Under the pieces are notes generated by a model. That model was not told where the DNA came from. It saw only the letters and a list, made by a program, of their open reading frames with translations, and ran no database searches. A stretch of 64,000 nucleotides of DNA from Coralliovum pocilloporae. Its GTDB lineage: Bacteria; Pseudomonadota; Alphaproteobacteria; Rhizobiales; Cohaesibacteraceae. The stretch is from the NCBI RefSeq assembly GCF_030845175.1, contig NZ_CP132542.1, forward strand, positions 1,182,001-1,246,000, in the 5' to 3' direction. The translations under genes were made by a program, and so were the position numbers. Below, piece after piece: positions 44,938 to 54,567 of this stretch (position 1 is its first letter; every line of letters begins with the position of its first letter).

Positions 44938-44971
44938 TTTGCACTCAAACGCATACATCATGTAGTGCAAA
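44938..44971. repeat. Inverted repeat after plsC
   Basis: TTTGCACT (44938-44945) and AGTGCAAA (44964-44971) are perfectly complementary with an 18-base spacer, in the AT-rich gap between plsC and a small hypothetical gene, about 65 bases before the latter's start. It could be a weak operator or transcript end; no T-run supports termination. Confidence 0.3.
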
Positions 44972-45035
44972 TGAAATTCAGTTGATCTGATCTGGATTTT
45001 GTTCTAATTTTGTTCCTCAACAATGGTATAGACTA

Positions 45036-45362
45036 TTGCAAGACTCAGGAACACCCAAAGCGGCAGAAGCAGCCGAGTTGAAGCGTCGCTTTCGCTACTG
45101 GACCGGATTCTCCGGTCGCCGCTACCTATTCAGCGTCATCCAGCCGGATGAATTGAGAGATTATGAGGACGGCGTGGTTCTTCTGACACAGAACCGCGGC
45201 GAAGAAGAGCGTCATGTTCTCTGGACCGGCACGATAGGCGATGAGACATTGTCATCTCTTATTGACCAGGCTGAAGAAGCGTTCATTCACTTGTTGGCCG
45301 CCAATGACGAAGAGCGGAATCGCATTGCGCAGGATCTGACACACAAACTGTCAGCTGTTTAA
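45036..45362 (+). CDS. Hypothetical protein, 108 residues
   Basis: A small, acidic, soluble protein that I do not recognise. It contains KRRFRYWTGFSGRRYLFSVIQPDEL, LLTQNRGEEERHVLWTGTIGD and a C-terminal helix (LIDQAEEAFIHLLAANDEER). Hydrophobic spacing suggests one alpha/beta domain. The only start in frame near the 5' end is a TTG at 45036 without a clear ribosome site, so the N terminus is uncertain. It is convergent with chaC, 20 bases apart. Confidence 0.55.
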   Translation: MQDSGTPKAAEAAELKRRFRYWTGFSGRRYLFSVIQPDELRDYEDGVVLLTQNRGEEERHVLWTGTIGDETLSSLIDQAEEAFIHLLAANDEERNRIAQDLTHKLSAV

Positions 45363-45382
45363 TCCTGCAGCCCTGAAAGCTC

Positions 45383-45910
45383 TCACCCCTGCTGAAGACG
45401 ACGTGCCAGCTCGAACAGCTTGGCGTCGTGAACATCGAGTTCACGCAGATGCTCTGCTGTGCTGATGACATAGTCACAATTGGGGCCGGATTTGCCATAT
45501 CCCTGACGCACCAGGCGCTCCTGCTCATCCAGCGGCAGATGCCCGGCATATTGCTCGTTCTTCCGATCAGCCACATAGAACAGAGCATCCACCCGCTTGG
45601 GCGCATCAGCATAAACGGTAATCGGGCGGGTGACTTCCACATAGACGCTCGTCACCTGCTCCCGGTCTCTCAGATAGGCAACAACGTCATCCTTGTCCTT
45701 GTCGGCAACCCGAAACGCGATCCCCCGGCAGGCCCCACCCCGGTCGAGACCAAAAACCAGCCCCGGAACCTCAGGCGTCCCCCGGTAAACCCAGGAATAA
45801 ATACACAAGCCCCGGTGCGCACCGCGGAGAAGAGCATGATGCCGCTCGAGATAAGGGAAATCCGGTCGCCACATCAGCGAACCATATCCGAAGACCCATA
45901 GATCAGACAT
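45383..45910 (-). CDS. chaC: Gamma-glutamylcyclotransferase, ChaC-like
   Basis: A 175-residue enzyme that cleaves glutathione or gamma-glutamyl peptides to 5-oxoproline. The substrate-binding loop is WVFGYGSLMWRPDF, followed by RGLCIYSWVYRGTPEVPGLVFGL. The catalytic Glu is likely in YLRDREQVTSVYVE. Its position beside the DUF2125 gene is common in Hyphomicrobiales. It could work with the gamma-glutamyltransferase at 58 kb, though they are unlinked. Confidence 0.8.
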   Translation of the reverse strand: MSDLWVFGYGSLMWRPDFPYLERHHALLRGAHRGLCIYSWVYRGTPEVPGLVFGLDRGGACRGIAFRVADKDKDDVVAYLRDREQVTSVYVEVTRPITVYADAPKRVDALFYVADRKNEQYAGHLPLDEQERLVRQGYGKSGPNCDYVISTAEHLRELDVHDAKLFELARRLQQG

Positions 45911-46079
45911 GCGTGCGACAGAACCTCATGCGGGAAGAGAAACCGGAGTTGACAGACAGCCACTTTGGGCTATCAGTTTCTGAGGGTGAATTCAATCCGC
46001 AACAGTAATCAGGTATAAACCGGGGCTAAACTCGGTCGGCAACTTGTTTATTCTATCGGTTGGTTTTTGGGGAAACGTT

Positions 46080-47072
46080 TTGGGCATCAATACCAAGATC
46101 AAGTGGCTGATCGTCGTGGTCGCCATTCTTTTTGCAGGCTGGACAGGTATCTGGTTCTATGCCGCGTCGCTTTTGAAGTCCGAGATTGAAGCCCGGCTTG
46201 TATCGCACAATCCTGATCACCGCCAGATCACCTGTGTCAAACTCGACATTGGAGGGTTTCCGTTCCGCCTCTCCGCCCATTGCCAATCTGTCGACATGCA
46301 GTTCAGACAGGAACAGGTCAGCATTCAGGGCAAGGGACTGTTCGCAATTGCCCAGATCTATGCACCCCGACATATCCTGTTTGAGGCGGAAGGCCCGTTT
46401 CAGATCTCCAGTCCTGTAACACCCGGCAAGATCACAGCCAGCTGGTCAGGCCTTCAGGGGAGCCTGCGGTTCAGCGACCAGCGGATAGAGCGTCTTTCTG
46501 TCGTGGCAACAGAACCCAGGGTGGATTATTCCGCGCCTGACGGAACCGGCAGGCACACCGAGATAAAAGCGCTCGAATTTCATGCACGGCCAACGCCGGA
46601 ACAGCCAGCCGGGTCGAACGACATCGACATTGCACTTTCAGCAGAAGCCATCCGGTCCACAGAGCCATTTGCCCCATTGCAGAATGCCCGCCTCAACATG
46701 CAGGCACAGATCAAGGCGGCCCCGCGCCTGCCAGCGGGATCTCTGCCGCAAATACTCCGGATCTGGCATGATGCAGGTGGTCAGCTTGAACTGTCCAAGG
46801 CAACCCTGTCTGATGACAGCGGCCTCGCAGACCTCTCCGGAACCTTCCTGCTGGACCCGGAACTGGCCCTGAACGGACGTGGAACTCTGTTCACAGCCAT
46901 CACCGGTGCAGGAGCATCTGCCCTGACACAACTTTCAGCCCTGATGACATTTCTGGGTGATGGAGCCGAGCGCGATGGCCAGCCAGGCACAGAAGCCGAA
47001 TTCCGCATTGAGAACGGTCGCATGACCCTGGAAACCCTGGATCTGGGTCCGGCTCCGCGTCTGGTTCGCTAA
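46080..47072 (+). CDS. DUF2125 family exported/membrane-anchored protein
   Basis: A 330-residue protein with one N-terminal anchor helix (INTKIKWLIVVVAILFAGWTG) followed by a periplasmic beta-rich domain containing TCVKLDIGGFPFRLSAHCQSV, the characteristic start of DUF2125, and a C-terminal part with LDLGPAPRLV. The start is taken as a TTG at 46080 after GGGGAAACG; an upstream TTG at 46044 is possible. The family is alphaproteobacterial and of unknown function. It is convergent with tyrC. Confidence 0.7.
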   Translation: MGINTKIKWLIVVVAILFAGWTGIWFYAASLLKSEIEARLVSHNPDHRQITCVKLDIGGFPFRLSAHCQSVDMQFRQEQVSIQGKGLFAIAQIYAPRHILFEAEGPFQISSPVTPGKITASWSGLQGSLRFSDQRIERLSVVATEPRVDYSAPDGTGRHTEIKALEFHARPTPEQPAGSNDIDIALSAEAIRSTEPFAPLQNARLNMQAQIKAAPRLPAGSLPQILRIWHDAGGQLELSKATLSDDSGLADLSGTFLLDPELALNGRGTLFTAITGAGASALTQLSALMTFLGDGAERDGQPGTEAEFRIENGRMTLETLDLGPAPRLVR

Positions 47073-47108
47073 AGTACCACCACCAGTTCAGGTTAAAGGT
47101 CTGGTGCT

Positions 47109-48056
47109 TTAAAGCCCATCCTCGTCCGGCTTTGCCTCTGCTGCCAGCTGACGACCAAAATCCGGTTCTGCAGCATCCTGACCCGCTTCGATGATCCCCC
47201 GGCGGATTGCCCGGGTCCGTGTGAAGAGGTCGAACAACTGGTCACCATCTCCCCAGCGCACCGCCCGCTGAAGGGCAATCAGGTCTTCCGTAAATCGGCC
47301 CAGAATTTCCAGAACGCCTTCCTTGTTGTTGAGGAAGACATCGCGCCACATGGTCGGATCAGAGGCGGCAATACGGGTAAAGTCACGGAAACCACCGGCA
47401 GAATACTTCATCACCTCGCCACGGGTCACCTGCTCCAGATCAGCAGCGGTGCCCACGATGGAATAGGCAATCAGATGCGGCACATGACTTGTGATCGCCA
47501 GAACCAGGTCGTGGTGTTCAGGCGTCATCACATCCACATCAGAGCCGCAGGCTTCCCAGAACAGGCGCATTTTCTCAACCGCCTCATCCGGCGTATCCGG
47601 CACAGGTGTCAGAATACACCAACGTTGCCGGAACAAAGCCGCAAAGCCCGCGTCAGGGCCTGACTGTTCGGTACCGGCAACCGGGTGAGCGGGGATAAAA
47701 ACAGCATGATCCGGCAGATGAGGCTTCATCTGGGCCACGATGGACGATTTCACAGACCCCACATCGGAAACATAGGCCCCGGGCTTGAGATGAGGACCAA
47801 TCTCACGCGCCACAGCCTCACAGGCGCCGACGGGCGTGCAGACAATGATCAGGTCCGCGTCAGAAACTGCCTCAGCCGCTGACAAATGATAGGAATCACC
47901 AAGTTCCAGCTCTTCCGCCCGCGCCAGCGTCTCCTGTCGACGGGTGGAAATCGCAATATGATCGGTCAGCTTGTAGGCGCGCATTGCATGAGCCAGAGAC
48001 GATCCGATCAGACCAATCCCGATCAATGCAACACGTTTGAAATGCTTGTCAGACAT
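47109..48056 (-). CDS. tyrC: Prephenate/arogenate dehydrogenase (cyclohexadienyl dehydrogenase)
   Basis: A 315-residue NAD(P)-dependent enzyme of tyrosine synthesis. The Rossmann motif is VALIGIGLIGSSLAHAMR; DLIIVCTPVGACEAVAREI, VSDVGSVKSSIV and FIPAHPVAGTEQSGPDAG line the active site, the last holding the catalytic His. There is no fused chorismate mutase. It starts 4 bases after the hisC stop, so the two are cotranscribed. Confidence 0.87.
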   Translation of the reverse strand: MSDKHFKRVALIGIGLIGSSLAHAMRAYKLTDHIAISTRRQETLARAEELELGDSYHLSAAEAVSDADLIIVCTPVGACEAVAREIGPHLKPGAYVSDVGSVKSSIVAQMKPHLPDHAVFIPAHPVAGTEQSGPDAGFAALFRQRWCILTPVPDTPDEAVEKMRLFWEACGSDVDVMTPEHHDLVLAITSHVPHLIAYSIVGTAADLEQVTRGEVMKYSAGGFRDFTRIAASDPTMWRDVFLNNKEGVLEILGRFTEDLIALQRAVRWGDGDQLFDLFTRTRAIRRGIIEAGQDAAEPDFGRQLAAEAKPDEDGL

Positions 48057-48060
48057 CGAA

Positions 48061-49167
48061 CTATCGTTTCAGAAATTCACGAATGGCGGCAACGGCACCA
48101 CGATTGGCCTCTTCGTCACCAATTGACATACGAAGGGCGTTCGGCAGGCCATAGGCACCGACCTGTCGCAACACATAGCCCCGTTCAATCAGATAGGCAT
48201 CGGCATCAGACGCGCGCCGGCCATCCTCATCAGGAAAATGCACAAGCACGAAATTGCCGACACTGGGCGTCACACCAAGACCGAGGTCTGACAGTTCCGC
48301 AGAGACCCATTCAAGCCAGCGCTCATTATGGGTGATCGCCTCGTCCACAAAACCCTGATCCCGGATTGCCGCAGCACCAGCTGCAATCGCCGGGCCGTTC
48401 ATATTAAAGGGACCACGAATACGATTGAGAACATCAACAACGTGATCCGGTGCGAACATCCAGCCAATCCGGAGATTAGCCAGACCATAGATCTTTGAGA
48501 ACGTCCGGGTCATCACCACGTTCTGGGCTTTGGTGACGAGCTCAATCCCGCTCTCATAATCATTACGCCGGACATATTCCGCGTAAGCTGCATCAAGCAC
48601 CAGAAGAACCGATTTCGGCAGCCCCTCATGCAAACGCCGCACCTCATCAAACGGCAGATAGGTTCCCGTCGGGTTATTCGGATTGGCCAGAAAGACAACT
48701 CTGGTCCGCTCTGTCACCGCGGCCAGCATGCCATCTACGTCAGCGACAAAATCCTTTTCCGGCACAACAACAGGGGTGCCGCCGCAGGCCTTGATCGCAA
48801 TCGGATAGACAAGGAAGCCATGCTCGGAATAGATCGCTTCATCGCCTGGGCCAATATAGGCCTGGGCCAGAAGTGTCAGAAGTTCATCAGAGCCCGCACC
48901 ACAGACAATACGATCCGCATTGAGACCATGAACATCTGCAATCGCCTGACGCAGGGCTGTCGCACTGCCATCGGGATAGAGTTCCAACCCTTCCGCAAGA
49001 GAAATCATAGCTTTGCGCGCTGCAGGGCTGCAGCCAAGCGGGGATTCATTGGAAGAGAGCTTATGCGTCTTCACACCATGCGAAGCCTTGGACTTGCCCG
49101 GGATATACGGCGCAATATCCAGAATACCAGCTTGCGGCAATGGCTTGATGGACTGCTCGGCACTCAT
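48061..49167 (-). CDS. hisC: Histidinol-phosphate (aromatic) aminotransferase
   Basis: A 368-residue fold-type I PLP aminotransferase. The Schiff-base Lys is in [35 protein letters not shown] and [18 protein letters not shown] are other family motifs. It acts in histidine synthesis and may also transaminate aromatic keto acids, which fits its pairing with tyrC. The ATG at 49167 follows CTGGAGTTCTCC; an open frame extends 99 bases upstream but without a ribosome site. Confidence 0.87.
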   Translation of the reverse strand: MSAEQSIKPLPQAGILDIAPYIPGKSKASHGVKTHKLSSNESPLGCSPAARKAMISLAEGLELYPDGSATALRQAIADVHGLNADRIVCGAGSDELLTLLAQAYIGPGDEAIYSEHGFLVYPIAIKACGGTPVVVPEKDFVADVDGMLAAVTERTRVVFLANPNNPTGTYLPFDEVRRLHEGLPKSVLLVLDAAYAEYVRRNDYESGIELVTKAQNVVMTRTFSKIYGLANLRIGWMFAPDHVVDVLNRIRGPFNMNGPAIAAGAAAIRDQGFVDEAITHNERWLEWVSAELSDLGLGVTPSVGNFVLVHFPDEDGRRASDADAYLIERGYVLRQVGAYGLPNALRMSIGDEEANRGAVAAIREFLKR

Positions 49168-49379
49168 TGGAGAACTCCAGATTCCAGAACTCCGCACCCG
49201 CCATCCGAAGCTGGACAAAGCGGCATACGGCACACGTTTGCGTGAAAATTTCTTACAGGCGCCCATACATAGGAGAGCCCGGAGCCAAAATCAAAAGAAA
49301 ACATTGACAGACAGATGGGCTGGCTTCTAGCAAGTAGTCCCTTATAGGCGATCAGGAACCAACGGAGTTCTCAAGACCC

Positions 49380-50570
49380 ATGTCCGAGAGCGAACGTGTA
49401 CAGCCCAGTGATGTTGATGCTGCAGCCCGGCGGGAAATTGATACGCCCACCAGCGAGATAGCAACATTCGACAGATCAAACCCGTTGCACCTTGATGCAG
49501 GGGTTGAGCTTGCGCCTTTCCAGATTGCCTATCAGACCTATGGCACGCTGAACGAAGACAAGAGCAATGCGATCCTGATCTGCCATGCGCTCACCGGTGA
49601 TCAGCATGTGGCCAACATCCATCCGGTCACCGGCAAACGGGGCTGGTGGGAGCTTGTTGTCGGCCCGGGTCGACCCATCGACACAGATCGCTTCTTTGTC
49701 ATCTGCTCCAATGTGCTGGGCGGCTGCCTCGGCACAACCGGGCCCGGGTCGACGAACCCTGAAACCGGACAGGCCTATGGTCTCGATCTTCCGGTCATCA
49801 CCATTCGCGACATGGTGCGGGCCCAGGCGATGCTTGTCGACAGCTTCGGCATTGACAAGCTGTTTGCAGTGATCGGCGGCTCCATGGGTGGAATGCAGGT
49901 GCTGCAATGGGCGGCAACCTATCCCGATCGGGTCCACAATGCCATTTCGATCGCTGCAGGCGCGCGTCATTCATCGCAGAACATTGCCTTTCATGAGGTT
50001 GGACGGCAGGCTGTCATGGCCGACCCCAACTGGTGCGCCGGCCGCTATGCGGAAGAAGGCCTGAGCCCCAAGAAAGGTCTGGCGGTTGCCAGGATGGCAG
50101 CCCATGTGACCTATATGTCCGAATCCTCCCTTCACAGGAAATTCGGACGCTCTCTGCAGGACAGGGAAGAACTGACATTCGGCTTTGATGCGGATTTTCA
50201 GATCGAATCCTACCTGCGCCATCAGGGCATGAGCTTCGTCGACCGGTTTGATGCCAATTCCTATCTCTATGTGACCCGCGCCATGGACTATTTCGACCTG
50301 GCTGCGGAGCATGACGGATTGCTGGCCAATGCATTCATGGGCACCAAGACGCGTTTCTGCCTGATTTCGTTCACCAGCGACTGGCTGTTCCCGACAGCAG
50401 AAAGCCGCTCGGTCGTCCATGCCCTGAATGCGGCCAATGCCAATGTGTCCTTCGTCGAGATCGAGACCGACCGGGGACATGACTCGTTCCTGCTCGACGA
50501 GCCTGAAATGTTTGACACGCTCAGCGGCTTTCTGTCCTCTGGAGCGAAGGATCTGGGGCTGCCCGCATGA
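49380..50570 (+). CDS. metX: Homoserine O-acetyltransferase
   Basis: A 396-residue alpha/beta hydrolase-fold acyltransferase in methionine synthesis. The nucleophile elbow is [44 protein letters not shown] precedes it; the catalytic Asp and His are in [11 protein letters not shown] and [12 protein letters not shown]. It may also accept succinyl-CoA, which sequence alone does not settle. No SAM-II riboswitch was seen in the 212-base upstream gap. The stop overlaps metW (ATGA). Confidence 0.9.
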   Translation: MSESERVQPSDVDAAARREIDTPTSEIATFDRSNPLHLDAGVELAPFQIAYQTYGTLNEDKSNAILICHALTGDQHVANIHPVTGKRGWWELVVGPGRPIDTDRFFVICSNVLGGCLGTTGPGSTNPETGQAYGLDLPVITIRDMVRAQAMLVDSFGIDKLFAVIGGSMGGMQVLQWAATYPDRVHNAISIAAGARHSSQNIAFHEVGRQAVMADPNWCAGRYAEEGLSPKKGLAVARMAAHVTYMSESSLHRKFGRSLQDREELTFGFDADFQIESYLRHQGMSFVDRFDANSYLYVTRAMDYFDLAAEHDGLLANAFMGTKTRFCLISFTSDWLFPTAESRSVVHALNAANANVSFVEIETDRGHDSFLLDEPEMFDTLSGFLSSGAKDLGLPA

Positions 50571-51214
50571 ACCTGCTGAACCAGAATGGTGGCCGGACCA
50601 TGGCCGCAGATCCGAACCGTGTCGATCACCGGGTGATTGCCGATCTGATTGAACCGAATACCCGCCTGCTGGATGTGGGTTGCAGCAATGGCACATTGCT
50701 GTCTCTGCTCAAGACCACCAAAGGCGTTGACGGGCGCGGCATTGAACTGAGTCAGAAAGGCGTCAATGAATGCGTTGCGCGCGGACTTTCCGTTATTCAG
50801 GGCGATGCCGATATCGACCTCGTCTACTATCCGGACAAGTCCTTTGATTATGCAGTGCTGAGCCAGACCATCCAGGCAACACATGATCCGCGCGCTGTGC
50901 TGGAACATCTGCTCCGGATAGGTCAGAAGGCCATTGTCTCCTTCCCGAATTTCGGTCACTGGACACTCAGACTGCAGGTCCTCGCTCACGGCAGAATGCC
51001 GGTTAGCAAAAACCTGCCCTATACCTGGTATGACACGCCAAACATCCACTTCTGCACGATTGTCGATTTTCTCGACCTCTGCAAAGCCGTGGGCGTTAAA
51101 ATCGAAAAGAGTGTTGTGCTGAGCCGTCGCGGCATGCAATTGCCCGAGACAATGCCCTGGAAACTGAGAAACCTTCTTGGTGAACAGGCCGTGCTGCTGC
51201 TGTCTGCAGACTGA
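50567..51214 (+). CDS. metW: Methionine biosynthesis protein MetW
   Basis: A 215-residue methyltransferase-fold protein that accompanies MetX and is needed for full homoserine acetylation activity. The nucleotide motif is [21 protein letters not shown], then [14 protein letters not shown] and [14 protein letters not shown], all characteristic of MetW. It is translationally coupled to metX and abuts the convergent methyltransferase gene with no gap. Confidence 0.9.
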   Translation: MNLLNQNGGRTMAADPNRVDHRVIADLIEPNTRLLDVGCSNGTLLSLLKTTKGVDGRGIELSQKGVNECVARGLSVIQGDADIDLVYYPDKSFDYAVLSQTIQATHDPRAVLEHLLRIGQKAIVSFPNFGHWTLRLQVLAHGRMPVSKNLPYTWYDTPNIHFCTIVDFLDLCKAVGVKIEKSVVLSRRGMQLPETMPWKLRNLLGEQAVLLLSAD

Positions 51215-51976
51215 TCAGCCAGCCTGATCTTTTCGAGGGTCAAGACTCATTGCTGACGGTGCTGGGACGAGAACCGGTTTCAGGGCATTGGCCAGCCGTT
51301 TCCTGCGGCTTTCCGTAACCCCCTGATACATCTGCTTGGTTGCCTCCACATAGATGGCCCCAGCAAAGGCCGGAGACAGAAGCGCCCCAACCCGTGCCAG
51401 GCGGTGGGTCAGTTCAATCGACATGAACCGCGGGACAGGCGTCATATAAAGCGCCGGGCCCCAGCTTACCGGCGAAAACAGGGTTTCTCTCAGAAGTGAC
51501 GTCAGCTGCCCCCGGGAAAACGGCCTGCCGAACCCGAATGGTGTCCTGTCAACCCGTGCCAGATATCCCCGCCTGTTTGGCACCACTATCAGGATCCGCC
51601 CACCCGGTGCGAGAACCCGCCAGAACTCGCGCAACAGCTCGCGGGGGCGATCGGAATGCTCCAGCGCGTGAACAACCAGAATACGATCCAGACAGGCATC
51701 CGGCAGCGGTAGCGCATCCTCATCCACCAGAGCGGTCGCGGATTCATCTGACGATGGCCAGTTCACCACCCCTTGCTGCGCCGGCATGAAGGCAAAGACC
51801 CGCTCTGCATCCGTCCGAAAAGGATCAAGAAACGGTGTTGCATAGCCAAAACCGAGAATGCGCTGATCGCCCACTGATGACCAGCGCCGGGCAATTGTTG
51901 TCCGGATCTCCCGCCTCACCGTCCGGCCAAGCTGTTCGGAATAAAAATTCCGGAAATCAATAACATCAAGATACAT
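51215..51976 (-). CDS. Class I SAM-dependent methyltransferase
   Basis: A 253-residue methyltransferase-like protein. It begins MYLDVIDFRNFYSEQLGRT. The post-motif region LDRILVVHALEHSDRPRELLREFWRVLAPGGRILIVVPN matches the UbiE/MenG/Methyltransf_11 pattern; motif I (RILGFGYATPFLDPFR) is weak. This family sits divergently to gloB in many alphaproteobacteria. The substrate is unknown. The last residues (MSLDPRKDQAG) are encoded by a copy of the dispersed repeat motif, so the C terminus may have been altered by that element. Confidence 0.75.
   Translation of the reverse strand: MYLDVIDFRNFYSEQLGRTVRREIRTTIARRWSSVGDQRILGFGYATPFLDPFRTDAERVFAFMPAQQGVVNWPSSDESATALVDEDALPLPDACLDRILVVHALEHSDRPRELLREFWRVLAPGGRILIVVPNRRGYLARVDRTPFGFGRPFSRGQLTSLLRETLFSPVSWGPALYMTPVPRFMSIELTHRLARVGALLSPAFAGAIYVEATKQMYQGVTESRRKRLANALKPVLVPAPSAMSLDPRKDQAG
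51236..51250. repeat. Dispersed 15-bp motif, copy 1
   Basis: AGGGTCAAGACTCAT, identical to the end of the element at 52867, here inside the 3' end of the methyltransferase gene. Similarity continues imperfectly for about 8 more bases. The preceding CTAG is changed to CGAG. Confidence 0.6.
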
Positions 51977-52096
51977 AAAGAGCTCTGGTGACGCTGGATA
52001 ACGGGATTGGACGGTGCAGGGGAAAATGGTAGTTGTGAATGGACACAGGCGCAAGAAGTCCGCGCGGTTATCGTAAAGATCACAAAGGATATGGTG

Positions 52097-52867
52097 ATGG
52101 CTGATCTGGAAATCTATCAATTCCCCTGTCTCTCAGATAACTACGGCGTGCTTATCCACGACCCTCAGAGCCTTGAGACAGCAGCTATCGACACACCAGA
52201 CGCGGGCACCATCCAGGCCGCTCTGGAGGAAAAAGGCTGGCAGTTGACCCATATCCTCAACACACACCACCATGCTGATCATACCCAGGGTAATGCAGCG
52301 CTCAAAAAGGCGTTCAACTGTACGATTATCGCCCCTGAAGAAGAGCGATCGAAGATTGAAGTCATGGATGTGGGTGTCAACCATGGTGATACGGTCAATG
52401 TCTGCGGGCGAACCTTCCATGTCATCAAAACCGCCGGACATACACTGGGCCATATCACGTATCATGCACCGGCTGATGACCTCGCCTTTGCTGGTGATTC
52501 CCTCTTCCCGCTGGGCTGTGGCAGGATGTTTGAAGGTACACCCGACATGATGTGGGAAGGCCTTGACCGCCTGAGAAACCTGCCACCGGAAACCATCATC
52601 TATTGCGGCCATGAATACACTGAGGCCAATGCGCGTTTTGCGGTGACGGTGGACCCGGACAACAGCGCTCTTCAGGACCGCTATGAGCAAATCAAGGCCC
52701 AGCGGGCTGACGGTTTGCCAACGGTTCCCACCACATTGGCAATCGAGCTTGAAACCAATCCGTTCCTGAGGGTCGACAACCCGGCCATTCAGGCAAACCT
52801 GTCCATGGCCGGAGCTGAACATTCTGCCGTATTCGCCGAGATCCGGCGGCGCAAGGATAATTTCTAG
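52097..52867 (+). CDS. gloB: Hydroxyacylglutathione hydrolase (glyoxalase II)
   Basis: A 256-residue metallo-beta-lactamase-fold thioesterase hydrolysing S-lactoylglutathione. The metal motif is LNTHHHADHTQGNAAL; further ligands are in TAGHTLGHITYH, FAGDSLFPLGCGRMFEG and YCGHEYTEANARFA. The ATG at 52097 is well spaced from AAAGGA, better than the ATG six bases earlier. Its stop codon TAG coincides with the CTAG that borders the inverted-repeat element downstream. Confidence 0.88.
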   Translation: MADLEIYQFPCLSDNYGVLIHDPQSLETAAIDTPDAGTIQAALEEKGWQLTHILNTHHHADHTQGNAALKKAFNCTIIAPEEERSKIEVMDVGVNHGDTVNVCGRTFHVIKTAGHTLGHITYHAPADDLAFAGDSLFPLGCGRMFEGTPDMMWEGLDRLRNLPPETIIYCGHEYTEANARFAVTVDPDNSALQDRYEQIKAQRADGLPTVPTTLAIELETNPFLRVDNPAIQANLSMAGAEHSAVFAEIRRRKDNF

Positions 52868-53130
52868 GGTCAAGACTCATCGCTCACGCTCATTCTGTTC
52901 ATCAGGGAGGGGCAGAATGTGCGCAAACAAGAGCGCAGGACAGGTGGATCCTATTCAAGCTTGTGTTTGTGGTCAGGCTGCGCTTCCCTGATGAACCCAA
53001 CGGGCGGGGTCATTTTACCGCCCGGCTTTGTTGGAAGTCCTTGAAAACCGGAAGGTTTCCTGCGAACCTCCGCCGCGCCGGACGAAAAAATGACCATCGC
53101 AGAATGAACGTGAGCGATGAGTTTTGACCC
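52867..53130. mobile_element. MITE-like inverted-repeat element, 264 bp
   Basis: Terminal inverted repeats of 31 bp (52867-52897 and 53100-53130) differ at only two positions and start GGGTCAAGACTCATCGCTC. TA (within CTAG) flanks both ends, as for IS5/IS427-type elements. Nested inside are three more perfect dyads: TTCATCAGGGA/TCCCTGATGAA (11 bp), CGGGCGG/CCGCCCG (7 bp) and GGTCATTTT/AAAATGACC (9 bp). No gene is encoded. It fills the gloB to DUF985 gap. A non-autonomous transposon that folds into a long hairpin is the best reading. Confidence 0.7.
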
Positions 53131-53140
53131 TAGGATCAAA

Positions 53141-53572
53141 ATGACTGCAGACGATATCATCATAGCCCTTGAACTCCAGCCTCATCCGGAAGGCGGCTAT
53201 TTCAGGGAAACGTTTCGTGATGAGCAGACAACGGATAACCGCTCCTGCTCAACCGCCATCTATTACCTGCTGAAGCGAGGGGAGCAGTCTGCCTGGCATA
53301 AGGTCGATGCCGTCGAGATCTGGCATTATTATGCCGGAGCACCGCTCGCCCTGTCCCTGTCTGACGGAACAGAAGCCGCCATTCAGCATCTGCTTGGCCC
53401 GGATCTGCAGAGCGGTCAGCATCCTCAGGTCGTTGTCCCGCGCGATCACTGGCAATCTGCCCGCTCAACCGGTGACTGGACGCTGGTCGGCTGCACTGTT
53501 GCACCCGGTTTCGAGTTTTCAGGTTTCGAAATGGCACCTCCGGGCTGGGAACCCGGAGAGAATCAGAGCTGA
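53141..53572 (+). CDS. Cupin family protein (DUF985)
   Basis: A 143-residue single-domain cupin: LELQPHPEGGYFRETFRDE is the hallmark start of DUF985, then IYYLLKRGEQSAWHKVDAVEIWHYYAGAPL and GCTVAPGFEFSGFEMAPPGW. The function of the family is not established. The ATG at 53141 is preceded by CCCTAGGATCAAA, so its ribosome site is at the border of the MITE; an alternative ATG at 53117 lies inside the element's right end. Confidence 0.8.
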   Translation: MTADDIIIALELQPHPEGGYFRETFRDEQTTDNRSCSTAIYYLLKRGEQSAWHKVDAVEIWHYYAGAPLALSLSDGTEAAIQHLLGPDLQSGQHPQVVVPRDHWQSARSTGDWTLVGCTVAPGFEFSGFEMAPPGWEPGENQS

Positions 53573-53582
53573 GACCTTCACA

Positions 53583-54455
53583 TCAGTCTTTACGGCCAAT
53601 CATGTCCTTGGCAGCCAGAGCGGCTCCACCGGTAATCAGCAGGCAAGCCAGCACAAGCGATGTGGTGAGTGTGCCAAATCCCGCCATGAGCAGAACAAGC
53701 GTCGACAAAAGCGGTGCGGCATAGGACGCCGCGCCCAGAACCTGAATATCTCCCCGCTTAACACCGAGATCCCAGGCATAAAAAGCAGCCCCCACTGGCA
53801 ACAGTCCAAGACCCAGAACCGCCAGCCACTCCGTCAGTGCATCAGGCCAGACTGTCTGCTCAAGCATCAGATGTGCGCAGAAGGACAGGAGTGCCGTCAG
53901 ATAACAGAAGCCTGTGACCGCATCAGTCGGCACATGCGGCAGGCGACGCGACAGAACCGAATAGCCTGACCAGATCAGAGCACACAGCAGAGCAGCCGCA
54001 TATCCGCCCACATAGTCACTGTTCAGGTCAAACCCCTTGCCCCCTGTCACGATAAGTGCCGAACCGGCCAGCCCCATCACAGCCCCTGCCAGGTGGAACC
54101 AGCGGAGCCGTTCACCGGGCAGGAGTGCCGAGAAAAGCACAATCAGCAACGGCCACAGATAGGCGATCAATCCCGCTTCCACCGGCGGTGCCGCACGAAG
54201 CGCTGTGAAATAGAAGAAATGATAGCCGAACAGTCCGACCGTCCCGAACAGGTAGACCTGCCAGGGCTGCCGGATTGCCGCCCAGGCCTCAGGACGCCAT
54301 ATCCAGGATACAAGCCCAAGTGACCCGCCGACAAAGAAGCTCATGGCGGTCAACTGGAACGGCGGCACTGATCCGCTGGCAGCCGTAAACAAGGCCAGAA
54401 GCGCCCACATGAGGACGGCGGAAAACCCGATGATCGTAGCCAGACTGCGTGACAT
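53583..54455 (-). CDS. EamA/DMT family transporter
   Basis: A 290-residue inner-membrane protein with ten predicted helices. MSRSLATIIGFSAVLMWALLALF opens the first repeat, and LRAAPPVEAGLIAYLWPLLIVLFSALLPGE and GAASYAAPLLSTLVLL mark the repeat ends. It resembles YddG/aromatic-amino-acid-exporter-like members. AGGAGGGGAC precedes the ATG at 54455, directly next to a copy of the repeat motif. Confidence 0.8.
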   Translation of the reverse strand: MSRSLATIIGFSAVLMWALLALFTAASGSVPPFQLTAMSFFVGGSLGLVSWIWRPEAWAAIRQPWQVYLFGTVGLFGYHFFYFTALRAAPPVEAGLIAYLWPLLIVLFSALLPGERLRWFHLAGAVMGLAGSALIVTGGKGFDLNSDYVGGYAAALLCALIWSGYSVLSRRLPHVPTDAVTGFCYLTALLSFCAHLMLEQTVWPDALTEWLAVLGLGLLPVGAAFYAWDLGVKRGDIQVLGAASYAAPLLSTLVLLMAGFGTLTTSLVLACLLITGGAALAAKDMIGRKD

Positions 54456-54465
54456 GTCCCCTCCT

Positions 54466-54480
54466 AGGGTCAAGACTCAT
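54466..54480. repeat. Dispersed 15-bp motif, copy 4, at an EamA gene start
   Basis: AGGGTCAAGACTCAT at 54466-54480. Read on the gene's strand it gives CTTGACCCTAGGAGG, so the motif is fused to the Shine-Dalgarno of the EamA gene. Only one end of the element is recognisable here. Confidence 0.6.
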
Positions 54481-54504
54481 TCAGGGCTATCTCATCAGGC
54501 CATA

Positions 54505-54536
54505 AAAGAAAAGGCCGCAGGCTTGTGCCTGCGACC
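54505..54536 (-). terminator. Terminator of phaB
   Basis: On the minus strand CGCAGGC and GCCTGCG pair around a 4-base loop and are followed by GGCCTTTTCTTTTATG, about 35 bases after the phaB stop. Confidence 0.75.
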
Positions 54537-54567
54537 TGGACCTGCGGAGCGGGAGACCCGTGTCCGA

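Noticed and set aside
49168-49379. Possible SAM-II riboswitch upstream of metX
   Set aside because: The gap was read for the conserved pseudoknot core and none was seen; only a TTGACA at 49304 without a good -10 partner.
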